NCBI RefSeq assembly: GCF_004361065.1
Contig: NZ_SELT01000002.1
Location: 113,714-177,713, forward strand
DNA: 64,000 nt
Reading direction: 5' to 3'
Source of the DNA: Cognatilysobacter terrigena
Lineage (GTDB): Bacteria; Pseudomonadota; Gammaproteobacteria; Xanthomonadales; Xanthomonadaceae
In this document: positions 10,343 through 18,295 of the stretch, in pieces
Numbering within the stretch: the stretch's first letter is position 1
Layout of the letters: each line of letters begins with the position of its first letter
Program-made: the position numbers and the translations under genes
The notes under the pieces: generated by a model
What the model was told of the DNA's origin: nothing
Databases searched by the model: none
What the model saw: the letters and a program-made list of their open reading frames with translations, nothing else

Positions 10343-11602
10343 TCAGGCCGGGCGCGCCTGCTTCTCGCGCTGCAGGCGTTCGAGTTCGAGCTGCTCGCGC
10401 TTTTCCTGCTGTTTGCGAAGCTCTTCGCGACGGATCGCTTCGGCCTCGTCCGCGCTCGGCGCCGCATGCAGGGACAGCGACAACGCGGCGGCGTTCGCCG
10501 GTTCGCCACGACGGCTCTTGAGCTTGATGTTCAAGCGCAGTTCGTTGGCCGAGTCGGCATTGCGGATCGCTTCGTCGTAGCTGATCACGCCGTCGTTGTA
10601 GAGCTCGAACAGCGCCCAGTCGAACGTGCGCATGCCCAGCTCGCGGGACTTGTTCATGATGCCCTTGAGCTCGTTGAACTCGCCCTTGAAGATCTTCTCG
10701 GCGATGGTCGGCGTGTTGATCAGGATCTCGATCGCCGCCGCGCGACCCTTGCCGTCCTCCGTGCGCACCAGACGCTGCGACACGATGGCGCGCAGGTTGG
10801 CCGAAAGATCCATCAGCAGCTGCGTGCGGCGTTCTTCCGGGAAGAAGTTGATGATGCGCTCCATCGTCTGCGACGCGCTGTTGGCGTGCAGGGTGGAGAG
10901 GCAGAGATGACCCGTCTCGGCGAACGCGATCGCGTGCTCCATCGTCTCGGCATCGCGGATCTCGCCGATCAGGATCACGTCCGGTGCCTGGCGCAGCGTG
11001 TTCTTCAGCGCGTGGTGCCAGGAATGCGTATCGACGCCGACCTCGCGATGCGTCACCAGCGACTTCTGCGAGCTGTGCGCGTACTCGACCGGATCCTCGA
11101 CCGTGATGATGTGGCCGGCGGTGGTGCGGTTGCGGTGGTCGAGCATCGCCGCGAGCGACGTCGACTTGCCCGAACCGGTGCCGCCGACGAGCAGGATCAG
11201 GCCGCGCTTGGCGAGCACGAGCTCCTTGAGCACGTCGGGCAGGCGCAGCTTCTCGAAGTTCGGGATTTCCGCGGCGATCGTGCGCAGCACCATGCCGACG
11301 TGGCCCTGCTGCACGAACACGTTGACGCGGAAGCGCGACACGCCGGGCACGGCGATCGCGAAGTTGCATTCGAATTCGGTCGCGAACTCCGCGCGCTGCT
11401 TGTCGTTCATCAGCGCGTTCGCGAGCTTCGCGGTGACGGCGCCGGTGAGCTTCTGTGGGCTCAGCGGCGTCATCTGGCCGTGCGCCTTCATGCTCGGCGG
11501 GAAATCGTGCGCGATGAACAGGTCCGAGCCGCCGGCGTTCGCCATGGCGGCCAGGAGCTTGTGCATGTAATCGCGGGCCTGGTCGTCGGTGAGCTGGGTC
11601 AT
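10343..11602 (-). CDS. pilU: PilT/PilU-type pilus retraction ATPase
   Basis: A 419-residue hexameric secretion-type ATPase for type IV pilus retraction (twitching motility). Walker A GGTGSGKST is near residue 140, the Asp box around VEDPVEY, Walker B DVILIGEIRDAETM near 205, and the His box HLCLSTLHANS follows. The N-terminal part has SDLFIAHDFPPSMKAHGQM, closer to PilU than PilT. The C-terminus continues past the ATPase core into a charged Gln/Glu/Arg-rich tail (REELRKQQEKREQLELERLQ) of about 35 residues, making it longer than typical PilU. No pilT is adjacent, which is unusual because pilT and pilU are often neighbours. PilU rather than PilT is likely but not certain. Confidence 0.85.
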   Translation of the reverse strand: MTQLTDDQARDYMHKLLAAMANAGGSDLFIAHDFPPSMKAHGQMTPLSPQKLTGAVTAKLANALMNDKQRAEFATEFECNFAIAVPGVSRFRVNVFVQQGHVGMVLRTIAAEIPNFEKLRLPDVLKELVLAKRGLILLVGGTGSGKSTSLAAMLDHRNRTTAGHIITVEDPVEYAHSSQKSLVTHREVGVDTHSWHHALKNTLRQAPDVILIGEIRDAETMEHAIAFAETGHLCLSTLHANSASQTMERIINFFPEERRTQLLMDLSANLRAIVSQRLVRTEDGKGRAAAIEILINTPTIAEKIFKGEFNELKGIMNKSRELGMRTFDWALFELYNDGVISYDEAIRNADSANELRLNIKLKSRRGEPANAAALSLSLHAAPSADEAEAIRREELRKQQEKREQLELERLQREKQARPA

Positions 11603-11714
11603 GCGCGGCGATCGGGGGAGACCACCGCGATAACGGCCGCGTCCGCGATCGATGAACGCCCTGAACCGTGCGCGCCGTGGCGATCCGGAGATCGCGACGG
11701 CGGTGATGCGTGCG

Positions 11715-11981
11715 TCAGCCGGCGTCGGATTCGGCGGCGGCGTCCGGCAGCAACAGGAACGGTTCGACGGTGCCGCGCAGCTTGAGCGTCATCGGCTGGC
11801 CCCGGCGGTCCTTGGCGCGACCTGCGGCGACGCGGATCCAGCCCTCGCTGACGCAGTACTCCTCGACGTCCATGCGCTCACGGCCATTGAAGCGGATGCC
11901 GATTCCGCGCTCGAGCAGGGCGGCGTCGTGGAAGGGGCTGCGCGGATCGGTCGCGAGTCGGTCGGGAAGCGTGTCGGTCAT
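11715..11981 (-). CDS. DUF3297 family protein
   Basis: An 88-residue cytosolic protein with the family signature TLPDRLATDPRSPFHDAALL, then GIRFNGRER and VEEYCVSEGWIRVAAGRAKD. Typical length for the family; function unknown. An upstream in-frame ATG at 12011 would overlap the promoter-like GATAATGCCGCCCC at 12002-12015, so the 11981 start (MTDTLPDR) is preferred. The tail is Asp/Ala-rich. Divergent from the gene at 12076. Confidence 0.9.
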   Translation of the reverse strand: MTDTLPDRLATDPRSPFHDAALLERGIGIRFNGRERMDVEEYCVSEGWIRVAAGRAKDRRGQPMTLKLRGTVEPFLLLPDAAAESDAG

Positions 11982-12001
11982 GGTCGTCGGGGCGGCGGAG
12001 C

Positions 12002-12015
12002 GGGGCGGCATTATC
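12002..12015 (-). promoter_or_regulatory. GATAATGCCGCCCC, probable -10 region of DUF3297 gene
   Basis: GATAAT plus a GC-rich stretch begins 34 bp upstream of ATG 11981 on the minus strand, as for the MOSC gene. It decides between the two possible starts of the gene. Confidence 0.45.
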
Positions 12016-12075
12016 GCAGCCGACCGTGACCTCCCGCCCGTGTGCGACGCCGGTCACGGCCGCTAGCCTTCGCGC

Positions 12076-12507
12076 ATGACCGACCGTCCGCCGTACACCC
12101 TGCGCGTCGAGCCGCGCGACCGCTATCTCTATGTTCATGTCGACGGGCCGGAGGACACGCTCGAGGTTTCGGTCGCCTACTGGACCGAAATCGAGGCCGA
12201 GTGCCGCGCCCGTGGCGTCCGCCGGCTGCTGGTGGTCGAAGCGCTGCAGGGCAACGCGGTGCCGGCGGAGATGGCGCAGGTCGTCGACGCCCTGATCGCC
12301 ATGGGTTTCAGGGACATGCGCGTGGCTTACGTGGACGCCACCGAGGACGCGGGCCTGCTGGTCGCGGCCGAGAGCCGGGCCATGAATGCGGGTCTGGTCG
12401 GCCGGGTCTTCCGGTCCGAAGCCGAGGCGGAGCGTTGGCTGCTTGCCGACCCCGAGCTGGTCGAACCGTCGGGTCCGCCCGCCGCGGCGCGCCTGCCGGT
12501 CACCTGA
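12076..12507 (+). CDS. Hypothetical protein, possible STAS/SpoIIAA-like fold
   Basis: A 143-residue soluble protein. The alternation of strands and helices (RDRYLYVHVDGPEDTLEVS, RRLLVVEALQGN, DMRVAYVDATEDAG, RVFRSEAEAERWLL) looks like the SpoIIAA/STAS-like small proteins that report on cell state, with the end matching the typical 'F.dEeeAl.WL' closing helix. No membrane segment or catalytic motif. A CTAGCCTTCGCGC sequence lies only 14 bp before the ATG, so its transcript may be almost leaderless. Function unknown. Confidence 0.65.
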   Translation: MTDRPPYTLRVEPRDRYLYVHVDGPEDTLEVSVAYWTEIEAECRARGVRRLLVVEALQGNAVPAEMAQVVDALIAMGFRDMRVAYVDATEDAGLLVAAESRAMNAGLVGRVFRSEAEAERWLLADPELVEPSGPPAAARLPVT

Positions 12508-12697
12508 AGAAGCGACAGACGGACATTGCAATTCCCCGGGACAGGCTCTACGGTAGCCCCGCTGCTCCAGGGGTCACCGTGACCTGTGACCCGATGCTGT
12601 TGATCGATGATCCGCTCCATCGTTGCTAGATCACTCCTTGTGAACAGCGCTACCGCCGCTCCGTGCGGCACTCACTAATTGTTCTAAGGAGTTACAC
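12508..12697 (+). promoter_or_regulatory. Long leader region of cold-shock gene with palindrome GGTCACCGTGACC
   Basis: The 190 bp before the cold-shock gene include TTGCAATT near 12524, a perfect inverted repeat GGTCAC-C-GTGACC at 12572-12584 followed by TGTGACC, and AAGGAG about 7 nt before the ATG. Long structured leaders are a known feature of cspA-type mRNAs, where they change fold with temperature. The palindrome could be an operator or a hairpin; no decisive evidence. Confidence 0.4.
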
Positions 12698-12904
12698 ATG
12701 TCCCGTGAAGTCGGCACTGTGAAGTGGTTCAACGACGCCAAGGGCTTCGGTTTCATCAGCCGCGAGAATGGCGAAGACGTCTTCGTGCATTTCCGCGCGA
12801 TCCAGACCCAGGGCTTCAAGTCGCTGAAGGAAGGCCAGAAGGTTTCCTTCACCGTGACGCAGGGCCAGAAGGGCCTGCAGGCCGAGGCTGTCCAGCCGGA
12901 GTAA
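12698..12904 (+). CDS. Cold-shock protein, CspA family
   Basis: A 68-residue OB-fold nucleic-acid-binding protein, a single cold-shock domain of standard length. RNP1 is KGFGFISRE and RNP2 is [23 protein letters not shown] is diagnostic. It acts as an RNA chaperone that melts structured mRNA; members may be cold-induced or constitutive. AAGGAG is well placed before the ATG, and the gene is monocistronic with a UUCG-loop terminator 27 bp after the stop. Confidence 0.97.
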   Translation: MSREVGTVKWFNDAKGFGFISRENGEDVFVHFRAIQTQGFKSLKEGQKVSFTVTQGQKGLQAEAVQPE

Positions 12905-12930
12905 TCCGCGGACCCTAGGTCTCACGATTG

Positions 12931-12962
12931 GAAAAGCCCGGCTTCGGCCGGGCTTTTCTTTT
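12931..12962 (+). terminator. Intrinsic terminator of cold-shock gene
   Basis: 12-bp perfect stem GAAAAGCCCGGC with a TTCG tetraloop and a following TTTT tract. The A-rich left arm also lets it work for the minus-strand direction. Confidence 0.9.
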
Positions 12963-12979
12963 GCGCGGCGCTTCGGGCT

Positions 12980-14032
12980 TCAGCGCACTTCGACGCGCGC
13001 ACCACCCGCGCCACGTGCCTGCGCCAACGCATGCTCGGCGCACTCGAGCGCATCCGCAGCGCGTTCTCCAGCCTCGACCGTCGCGAGCCCGATGCTCAGC
13101 GTCACCGGCACGCCGGAGGCCGGATTGCCGGCGAGATCCGACAACCGCACGCACTGCGCGATCGCCTGCGACAACGGCAGCGGCATCAACAAGGCGAACC
13201 CGTCGCCAACGCGCGCGACGCGCCCTTCGGTGACGTCGCCGGCCAGAAGCAGTGCCGCGAGTTCGCGCAGGACGCGATCGGTTTCAGCCTGGCCGTGGAT
13301 GTCCTTGAACGTATCGAGTTCGTCGATCTCGATGCGCGCGACCTGCACTTCGCCGTCGCCCGTACGCGCGACGATCTCGGCGTCCAGCGCCTCAGCGAAC
13401 GCGGCAGGGCCCGGCAGGCGAGTGAGCGGGTCGACGATGCCGGTGGGCGCGGCCTGCGGCGCGTGCGTCTGCAGCAGCGCTTCGTGGCGAACGAGCTGCG
13501 ACGCGAACCATTCGCGCTCGCGCAGGTGCAGCTTGAGCAGCCGGCTCGCGCGGCGCAGCTCGATCATGCGGGCGACCTGGCGGGCGAGCGCCTGCAGCAC
13601 TTCGACCTGTTGCTGCGTCAGCGTGCGCGGTTCGCGGTCGAGCACGCAGACCGTGCCGACGGGCATGCCGGAGGCTTCGATCGGCGCACCCGCGTAGAAG
13701 CGGTAACCGTTTTCGGTCACCAGCGGGTTGTCGGAAAAGCGCGGATCGGCCGCAGCGTCCTCGACCAGGAGCGGGTCGTCGGGATCGAGGATGGCGTGCG
13801 CGCAAAAGGAGATTTCGCGCGGCGTCTCCGTGTCGTCGATGCCGACGCGCGCCTTGAACCACTGGCGATCGGCGTCGACCAGCGAGATCGTCGCCGTGGG
13901 CGCGCGGCACACCGTGGCGGCGATGCGCACGATGTCGTCGTAGTCGTCTTCCGGCGGCGTGTCGAGGATGCCGAGCGCTTCGAGCAGCGCCTGGCGGGAC
14001 ATTTCGTTGGCGGGGAGGGCTGCGGCGGGCAT
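12980..14032 (-). CDS. GAF protein with degenerate GGDEF domain
   Basis: A 350-residue cytosolic protein. GAF domain at about 25-165 ([40 protein letters not shown]), a short coiled stretch, then a GGDEF-family domain from about 205 (VDPLTRLPGPAAFAEAL). The active-site motif reads VGDGF: the catalytic or metal-binding Glu is Gly, and the I-site RxxD is absent. It is therefore probably not an active cyclase but a GTP or cyclic-di-GMP sensing or allosteric partner. The gene at the left edge of the window is a close paralogue. An internal ATG (14002) is an alternative start. Confidence 0.85.
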   Translation of the reverse strand: MPAAALPANEMSRQALLEALGILDTPPEDDYDDIVRIAATVCRAPTATISLVDADRQWFKARVGIDDTETPREISFCAHAILDPDDPLLVEDAAADPRFSDNPLVTENGYRFYAGAPIEASGMPVGTVCVLDREPRTLTQQQVEVLQALARQVARMIELRRASRLLKLHLREREWFASQLVRHEALLQTHAPQAAPTGIVDPLTRLPGPAAFAEALDAEIVARTGDGEVQVARIEIDELDTFKDIHGQAETDRVLRELAALLLAGDVTEGRVARVGDGFALLMPLPLSQAIAQCVRLSDLAGNPASGVPVTLSIGLATVEAGERAADALECAEHALAQARGAGGARVEVR

Positions 14033-14138
14033 GGCGCGCTCAGGTGCGGACGTGGCGCCAGCTTAGCGATACGTCCGTCACACCGCAGCCGGGGGAATCC
14101 CCTCAAATCGCGTGCAAAACGGTGATGCAGTTCGCGTT

Positions 14139-15872
14139 TCAGTGCGCCGCGTCGTCCGCCTGCACCGCATTGCCACCGGCGTGCTTGGCGGCGTACATGC
14201 GGCGGTCGGCATGGGCGATGAGGTCATCCGCCGCGACCGTGCCATCGGGCTGGATAACGACGCCGACGCTCGCGGACACCGTCACCTGCGCGCTGCCGAT
14301 GTCGATGGGCGCGGCGAGTGCATCGCGCACCTTTTCGGCGACGCGGCGCGCATGCGTTTCGGCGTCGCGCACGTTCTCCAGCACGATGACGAATTCGTCG
14401 CCGCCGAGGCGCGCCACGATGTCGGTCTTGCGCACCGCACCGACCAGCCGGCGCGCGCATTCGCGCAGCAGTTCGTCGCCGGCGTCATGACCGAGCGTGT
14501 CGTTGACGTGCTTGAAGCGGTCGAGATCCACGAACATCACCACGGTCGCGCCGTCGTGGCGCGTGCTGCGGTCGATCGAGCGCGGCAGGCGTTCCATCAG
14601 CCCGCGTCGATTCGGCAGGCCCGTCAATGCATCCTGTCGCGCCTGGCCTTCGAGCACCGCCATCAGCCGTTCGAGTTCGAGCGTGCGCTCGGCGACCTTG
14701 GCCTCGAGTTCCTCGTGCGCGCGCTGCAGCGCTTCGACCGCCGCTTCGCGCTCGGTGACGTCCTGCACCAGCGAGAAGATCGAACTGACGCGACCGTTCG
14801 CATCGAACAGCGCCGAGTCGAACCATTCGCAGGTCCGCACGCGGCCGTCGCGCGCGATCATGCGCACCGTGTGGACATGGCGCGAGAGTTCGCGCGACGC
14901 GAGCCGCGCCATCGCTTCATCGACGCGTGCGACGTCGTCCGGATGCAGCATCGGCAGCGTGGAGGGCGCGTGGCCGACGATCTCGTCCTCGTGCCAGCCG
15001 AACATCTCGCGCGCGCGGTGCGACCACTGCGCGACGTTCAACTGGCGATCCCATTCGATCGTGGCGAGCGGCGAGTTGTCCGCATGCAGCTGCAGGCGGG
15101 CCAGCGCACGATCGAGTTCGTGCGTGCGCTGCGCGATGCGCTTTTCGAGTTCATCGCGATGGCGCAGCAGCGAATCGCGGGCGCGCACCTGGTCGGTGAC
15201 GTCGCGAGCCGAGCAGTACAGGCGCGTCGCGTCGAACTCGCGGATGTTCCATTCGATCCAGCGATAGCCGCCGTAGCGCGAACGCAGGCGGCCACGGAAG
15301 CTCGCGTCGGCGGTGCCGGAGCGCACGTCGGCGAGCTGCGTGAGCACGCGGTCGCGATCGTCGTCGTGCACGAACTCGGTGACGCGATGGCCCTCGACGT
15401 CGCGCGCCGGCCAACCGAGCGTCGTCTCCCACGCCGGGTTCACTTCGAGCAGGCGGTCGCGCGCGTCGATGAAGGCGAGCAGGTCGGGCGTCAGCGCGAA
15501 GAACGCGTCGCGCTCGGCTTTCGCGTGCGCTTCGGTGGAGCGATCGTCGACGTGGACGACGAAGCCCGCGTCACGCCCTTCGGCGTCGATGGCGCGGACG
15601 AGATCGAAGACGAGGCGGCGCGTCGGATGCTCGGGCTGCAGGCGCAGCGTGGTGCGGCGTCCGGCGAGCAGGTCGTCCAGCGCGCCGGCCTGCGTGCTTC
15701 CGGCGAGGCTGCGCAGCGACGGCAGGGCGTCGCCGCCGAGCATGGCGTGCAGCGCGGCGTTCGCATGGAGCCAGCGCCCATCGCCATCGATGGCGCCCAC
15801 GCCGAACGGTGCGTCGGCGAAGGTCGCTTCGAAGGCGGCATCGAGGGGGCGGTCGAGCAGTGCGCTATTCAT
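14139..15872 (-). CDS. Cytosolic diguanylate cyclase with three PAS-type domains
   Basis: A 577-residue protein without membrane segments. Three PAS-like regions can be read: about 10-120 (APFGVGAIDGDGRWLHAN), about 120-245 (TPDLLAFIDARDRLLEVNPA, with PAC motif RYGGYRWIEWN) and about 265-385 (SPLATIEWDRQLNVAQWS, FGWHEDEIVG). A coiled coil (HEELEAKVAERTLELERLMAVLE) leads into an intact GGDEF domain with DALTGLPNRRG, RLGGDEF and the RKTD I-site. It should make cyclic di-GMP in response to a soluble or redox cue. ATG 15872 was chosen over 15929; both lack a strong ribosome site. Confidence 0.9.
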   Translation of the reverse strand: MNSALLDRPLDAAFEATFADAPFGVGAIDGDGRWLHANAALHAMLGGDALPSLRSLAGSTQAGALDDLLAGRRTTLRLQPEHPTRRLVFDLVRAIDAEGRDAGFVVHVDDRSTEAHAKAERDAFFALTPDLLAFIDARDRLLEVNPAWETTLGWPARDVEGHRVTEFVHDDDRDRVLTQLADVRSGTADASFRGRLRSRYGGYRWIEWNIREFDATRLYCSARDVTDQVRARDSLLRHRDELEKRIAQRTHELDRALARLQLHADNSPLATIEWDRQLNVAQWSHRAREMFGWHEDEIVGHAPSTLPMLHPDDVARVDEAMARLASRELSRHVHTVRMIARDGRVRTCEWFDSALFDANGRVSSIFSLVQDVTEREAAVEALQRAHEELEAKVAERTLELERLMAVLEGQARQDALTGLPNRRGLMERLPRSIDRSTRHDGATVVMFVDLDRFKHVNDTLGHDAGDELLRECARRLVGAVRKTDIVARLGGDEFVIVLENVRDAETHARRVAEKVRDALAAPIDIGSAQVTVSASVGVVIQPDGTVAADDLIAHADRRMYAAKHAGGNAVQADDAAH

Positions 15873-16063
15873 CAGGACGATTGCTGCGCGGCAACACGCG
15901 GAAGCGTCGCACACGCGCATGAGTCGCACGCGGCCGGGCCGCGAAGCGCGCGAAAAGCGCCTCGATGTCGTTCGACGTGCATGGTCAGCCGGCGTGATTC
16001 CCGGGCACGTTCGCCCGGCCGGCGCTCAGGGTGGAGCGCCCGGCGTCCAAGATCAAGCATGGG

Positions 16064-16675
16064 TCAGTCCGCGTCGACCTCGAGGTTGAGCACGCGGTCG
16101 ACCAGGCGGGTGATGTGGCGAAGCTGGTCGTCGATCGCCGGGGCGTCCGGTTCGCGGTCCTGGCGACGCAGCGGTGTGAGGCTGGCGCGGATCTCGCAGG
16201 CCAGCGCCACCAGTTGCTCGCCCTGTGCGCGCACGCGATCGCGCTCGGCCTGCGCGGCGCGATGCTGTTCGGTGATGTCGACCATCAGGTCGAGTCCGCC
16301 GACGACATCGCCGTTCGCGTCGAGCAACGGGCTCGCATAGCAGAGCGCGTGCCGACGGCTGCCATCGGGACGTTCGAACTGCACGCGGCGTCCGTGATGC
16401 GGCACGCCGTCGCTTACGGCGCGCGCGAGTGGTGAGGCGTTGTGCGGGATCGGTCGGCCGTCTTCGTCGAACATCTGCATGGCGCCGCTCCAGCGCGGGC
16501 CGCAGCCGTCGTCGTCAGGTTGGCAGCCCCACAGCGCCACCGCCTTGGCCGTGCAATGCGTGATGCGGCCGCGCGCGTCGCAGACGCATGCGCCAGCGGG
16601 CAGCAGGTCGAGCATCGGCTGCAGGTGCACGAGTGCACTCTGGGCCGCGCCGGATCCGCCCGCCTGCATCAACAT
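16064..16675 (-). CDS. Stand-alone PAS-domain protein
   Basis: A 203-residue soluble protein. One PAS/PAC domain covers about 20-140 (PMLDLLPAGACVCDARGRI, then RRHALCYASPLLDANGDVVGG and VDITEQH), followed by a charged helical tail that could dimerise (AERDRVRAQGEQLVALACEI). There is no recognisable output domain: no histidine kinase ATPase, GGDEF or HTH. It lies 191 bp upstream of the PAS-GGDEF gene on the same strand and may supply it with a partner. GTG/ATG alternatives exist; ATG 16675 is preceded by GGAGGG. Cys-rich positions (CVCDARG, THCTAK) might relate to redox sensing, unproven. Confidence 0.8.
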   Translation of the reverse strand: MLMQAGGSGAAQSALVHLQPMLDLLPAGACVCDARGRITHCTAKAVALWGCQPDDDGCGPRWSGAMQMFDEDGRPIPHNASPLARAVSDGVPHHGRRVQFERPDGSRRHALCYASPLLDANGDVVGGLDLMVDITEQHRAAQAERDRVRAQGEQLVALACEIRASLTPLRRQDREPDAPAIDDQLRHITRLVDRVLNLEVDAD

Positions 16676-16747
16676 CCCACGCCCTCCACGCCACAAGGGG
16701 CGCGAGGATTTGCGCGTTTCCGTGAAGCAGGCGTCAACGTTCCCTGT

Positions 16748-17104
16748 TCATTGCGTTGCTGACTGGGGACCGTTCGTCGTCGCGTTTCCGAGCGTGCGAA
16801 CGGCCGCTTCGGCACGGGCGATATGGCGGATCGACACGATCTGGTCGAGGAACAGATCGACCCAGCGCGCATCTTCAGGATGCTCGAGCGCGGACTGTTC
16901 GAGGCGCACCGTACCGTTGGTGCCTTCGACGCCGTCGGGGTCGAAGAACTGCATGGTCATCGGTCGCGCGGCGACGATGCCGGTGAACACGCGGCCGTCG
17001 GGGAGGGTGAGCTGGACATGCTCGTCGTTCGGCAACTCGAAGATCATGGCCTGCATGCGATCGATGTCGGCCTGGGCGGTGTAGACGCGGGGGGCGATGC
17101 GCAT
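16748..17104 (-). CDS. DUF3247 family protein
   Basis: A 118-residue cytosolic protein. RVYTAQADIDRMQAMIFELP, then HVQLTLPDGRVFTGIVAARP and a MQFFDPDG strand followed by WVDLFLDQIVSIRHI resemble the DUF3247 family, which is largely limited to Xanthomonadales and has an Sm-like look. Function unknown. The ATG at 17104 has AGGAGA correctly placed; a longer frame reading to 17224 overlaps the divergent peptidase start and lacks such a site. Confidence 0.8.
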   Translation of the reverse strand: MRIAPRVYTAQADIDRMQAMIFELPNDEHVQLTLPDGRVFTGIVAARPMTMQFFDPDGVEGTNGTVRLEQSALEHPEDARWVDLFLDQIVSIRHIARAEAAVRTLGNATTNGPQSATQ

Positions 17105-17222
17105 GTCGCGGTCTCCTGGTTGCCGCCATGCTCGTGGGCGGCGCGCCAAACCCCGGTGAACGAAGCGGCTTTCACACGGACGAGAACGGCCGCTGCGCAG
17201 CATCAGCGGCAGGAGGCCCTCC

Positions 17223-17900
17223 ATGCTGCGTTACCTGCTCGTGTTCGTGATCGGCGCGCTGCTCGGCGCGAATGTCGCGTGGTACTACGCGCGCTCGGCG
17301 TCGGCGCCGTGCGTGACGACGCCCGCGACCCCGGCATCGGCACCCGCCGTGACGGGTGCAACGCCCGCTTCGGCGCCATCCGCGACATCGCCTGCAGCCC
17401 CGACGTCACCGAGCGCTCCGACCTCGATACCGCCCACGCCGACGGCGCCGACGACTCCGCCGGTCGTCACCGGCAGCGGCCTGATCAGTCCCGTCGCGGG
17501 CATCCCGCCATCGCAGCTGGTCGACACCTATACGCAGAGCCGCAGCGCCGGCCGCCTGCACGAAGCCATCGACATCATGGCGCCGGCCGGCACGCCGGTG
17601 CTCGCCGCGATCGACGGGCCCGTCGCCAAGCTGTTCACCAGCAAGCTCGGCGGACTCACGATCTACCAGTTCGATCCGGACGGACGTCGCGTCTATTACT
17701 ACGCGCACCTGCAGGGCTACGCGCCCGGCCTCGCGGAAGGCCAGGCGGTGAAGCAGGGGCAGGTGATCGGCTACGTGGGCAGCACGGGCGATGCGAGTCC
17801 CGAGGCGCCGCACCTCCACTTCTCCGTGGGCGATCTCGGCCCGGAGAAGCAGTGGTGGAAGTCGACGCCGATGAATCCGTATCCGCTGCTGGCGCGCTGA
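17223..17900 (+). CDS. M23-family (LytM) metallopeptidase, membrane anchored
   Basis: A 225-residue periplasmic protein. Residues 4-22 form a signal anchor (LLVFVIGALLGANVAWYYA), followed by an Ala/Pro/Thr/Ser linker of about 60 residues, and an M23 domain from about 85. Zinc-site motifs HEAIDIM (HxxxD) and the closing HLHF are present, so it should be an active peptidoglycan endopeptidase. AGGAGGCCCTCC directly precedes ATG 17223. Divergent from the DUF3247 gene; stops four bases before the convergent gene. Confidence 0.88.
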   Translation: MLRYLLVFVIGALLGANVAWYYARSASAPCVTTPATPASAPAVTGATPASAPSATSPAAPTSPSAPTSIPPTPTAPTTPPVVTGSGLISPVAGIPPSQLVDTYTQSRSAGRLHEAIDIMAPAGTPVLAAIDGPVAKLFTSKLGGLTIYQFDPDGRRVYYYAHLQGYAPGLAEGQAVKQGQVIGYVGSTGDASPEAPHLHFSVGDLGPEKQWWKSTPMNPYPLLAR

Positions 17901-17904
17901 TGCG

Positions 17905-18168
17905 TCAGTGCACGGTCTGCGCCTTGGCCGCGAAGCGCCGCGCGTAGTCGCGTTCACCGGCCACGCGCTCGACGAAGCCGTCGTCGACATCCGGCGCGCC
18001 GTACACGGCATAGACGACGCGATCGCCATCGGCCTTGCCCACCTGGCGCAGGCTGTATCGCGATGCGCCGCCGCCCGTGTTCTCCGGGTAATGCTTCGGG
18101 GGTTGCGGACCGTCCAGGTCCATTTCGCTGTTGTCGACTACGCCCCCGACGAAGAGTGCACGGATCAT
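17905..18168 (-). CDS. Small hypothetical protein
   Basis: An 87-residue soluble protein, MIRALFVGGVVDNSEMDLDG at the start, then an HYPENTGGGASRYSLRQVG segment and RVVYAVYGAP. The Tyr-rich middle and the length suggest a small single-domain protein; no family recognised. ATG 18168 has GGAGG 7 nt upstream, which supports expression. Divergent from rsmC with overlapping control region. Confidence 0.7.
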   Translation of the reverse strand: MIRALFVGGVVDNSEMDLDGPQPPKHYPENTGGGASRYSLRQVGKADGDRVVYAVYGAPDVDDGFVERVAGERDYARRFAAKAQTVH

Positions 18169-18263
18169 GTCGCCTCCGGATGGATGGGATACGACCAGAC
18201 TGGTCCGGCGACCGTTCGCCCGGGATGAAGCGGGCGTTGTGGCCGCGACAATCCGGGCAGGCA

Positions 18264-18274
18264 CTAGACTGTCG
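18264..18274 (+). promoter_or_regulatory. CTAGACTGTCG element before rsmC-rsuA
   Basis: Exact copy of the 11-mer at 4535, here 32 bp before the GTG at 18296. Probable -10 region; it supports the GTG start. Confidence 0.5.
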
Positions 18275-18295
18275 CGCCGCCTGAACGCCTCGACC

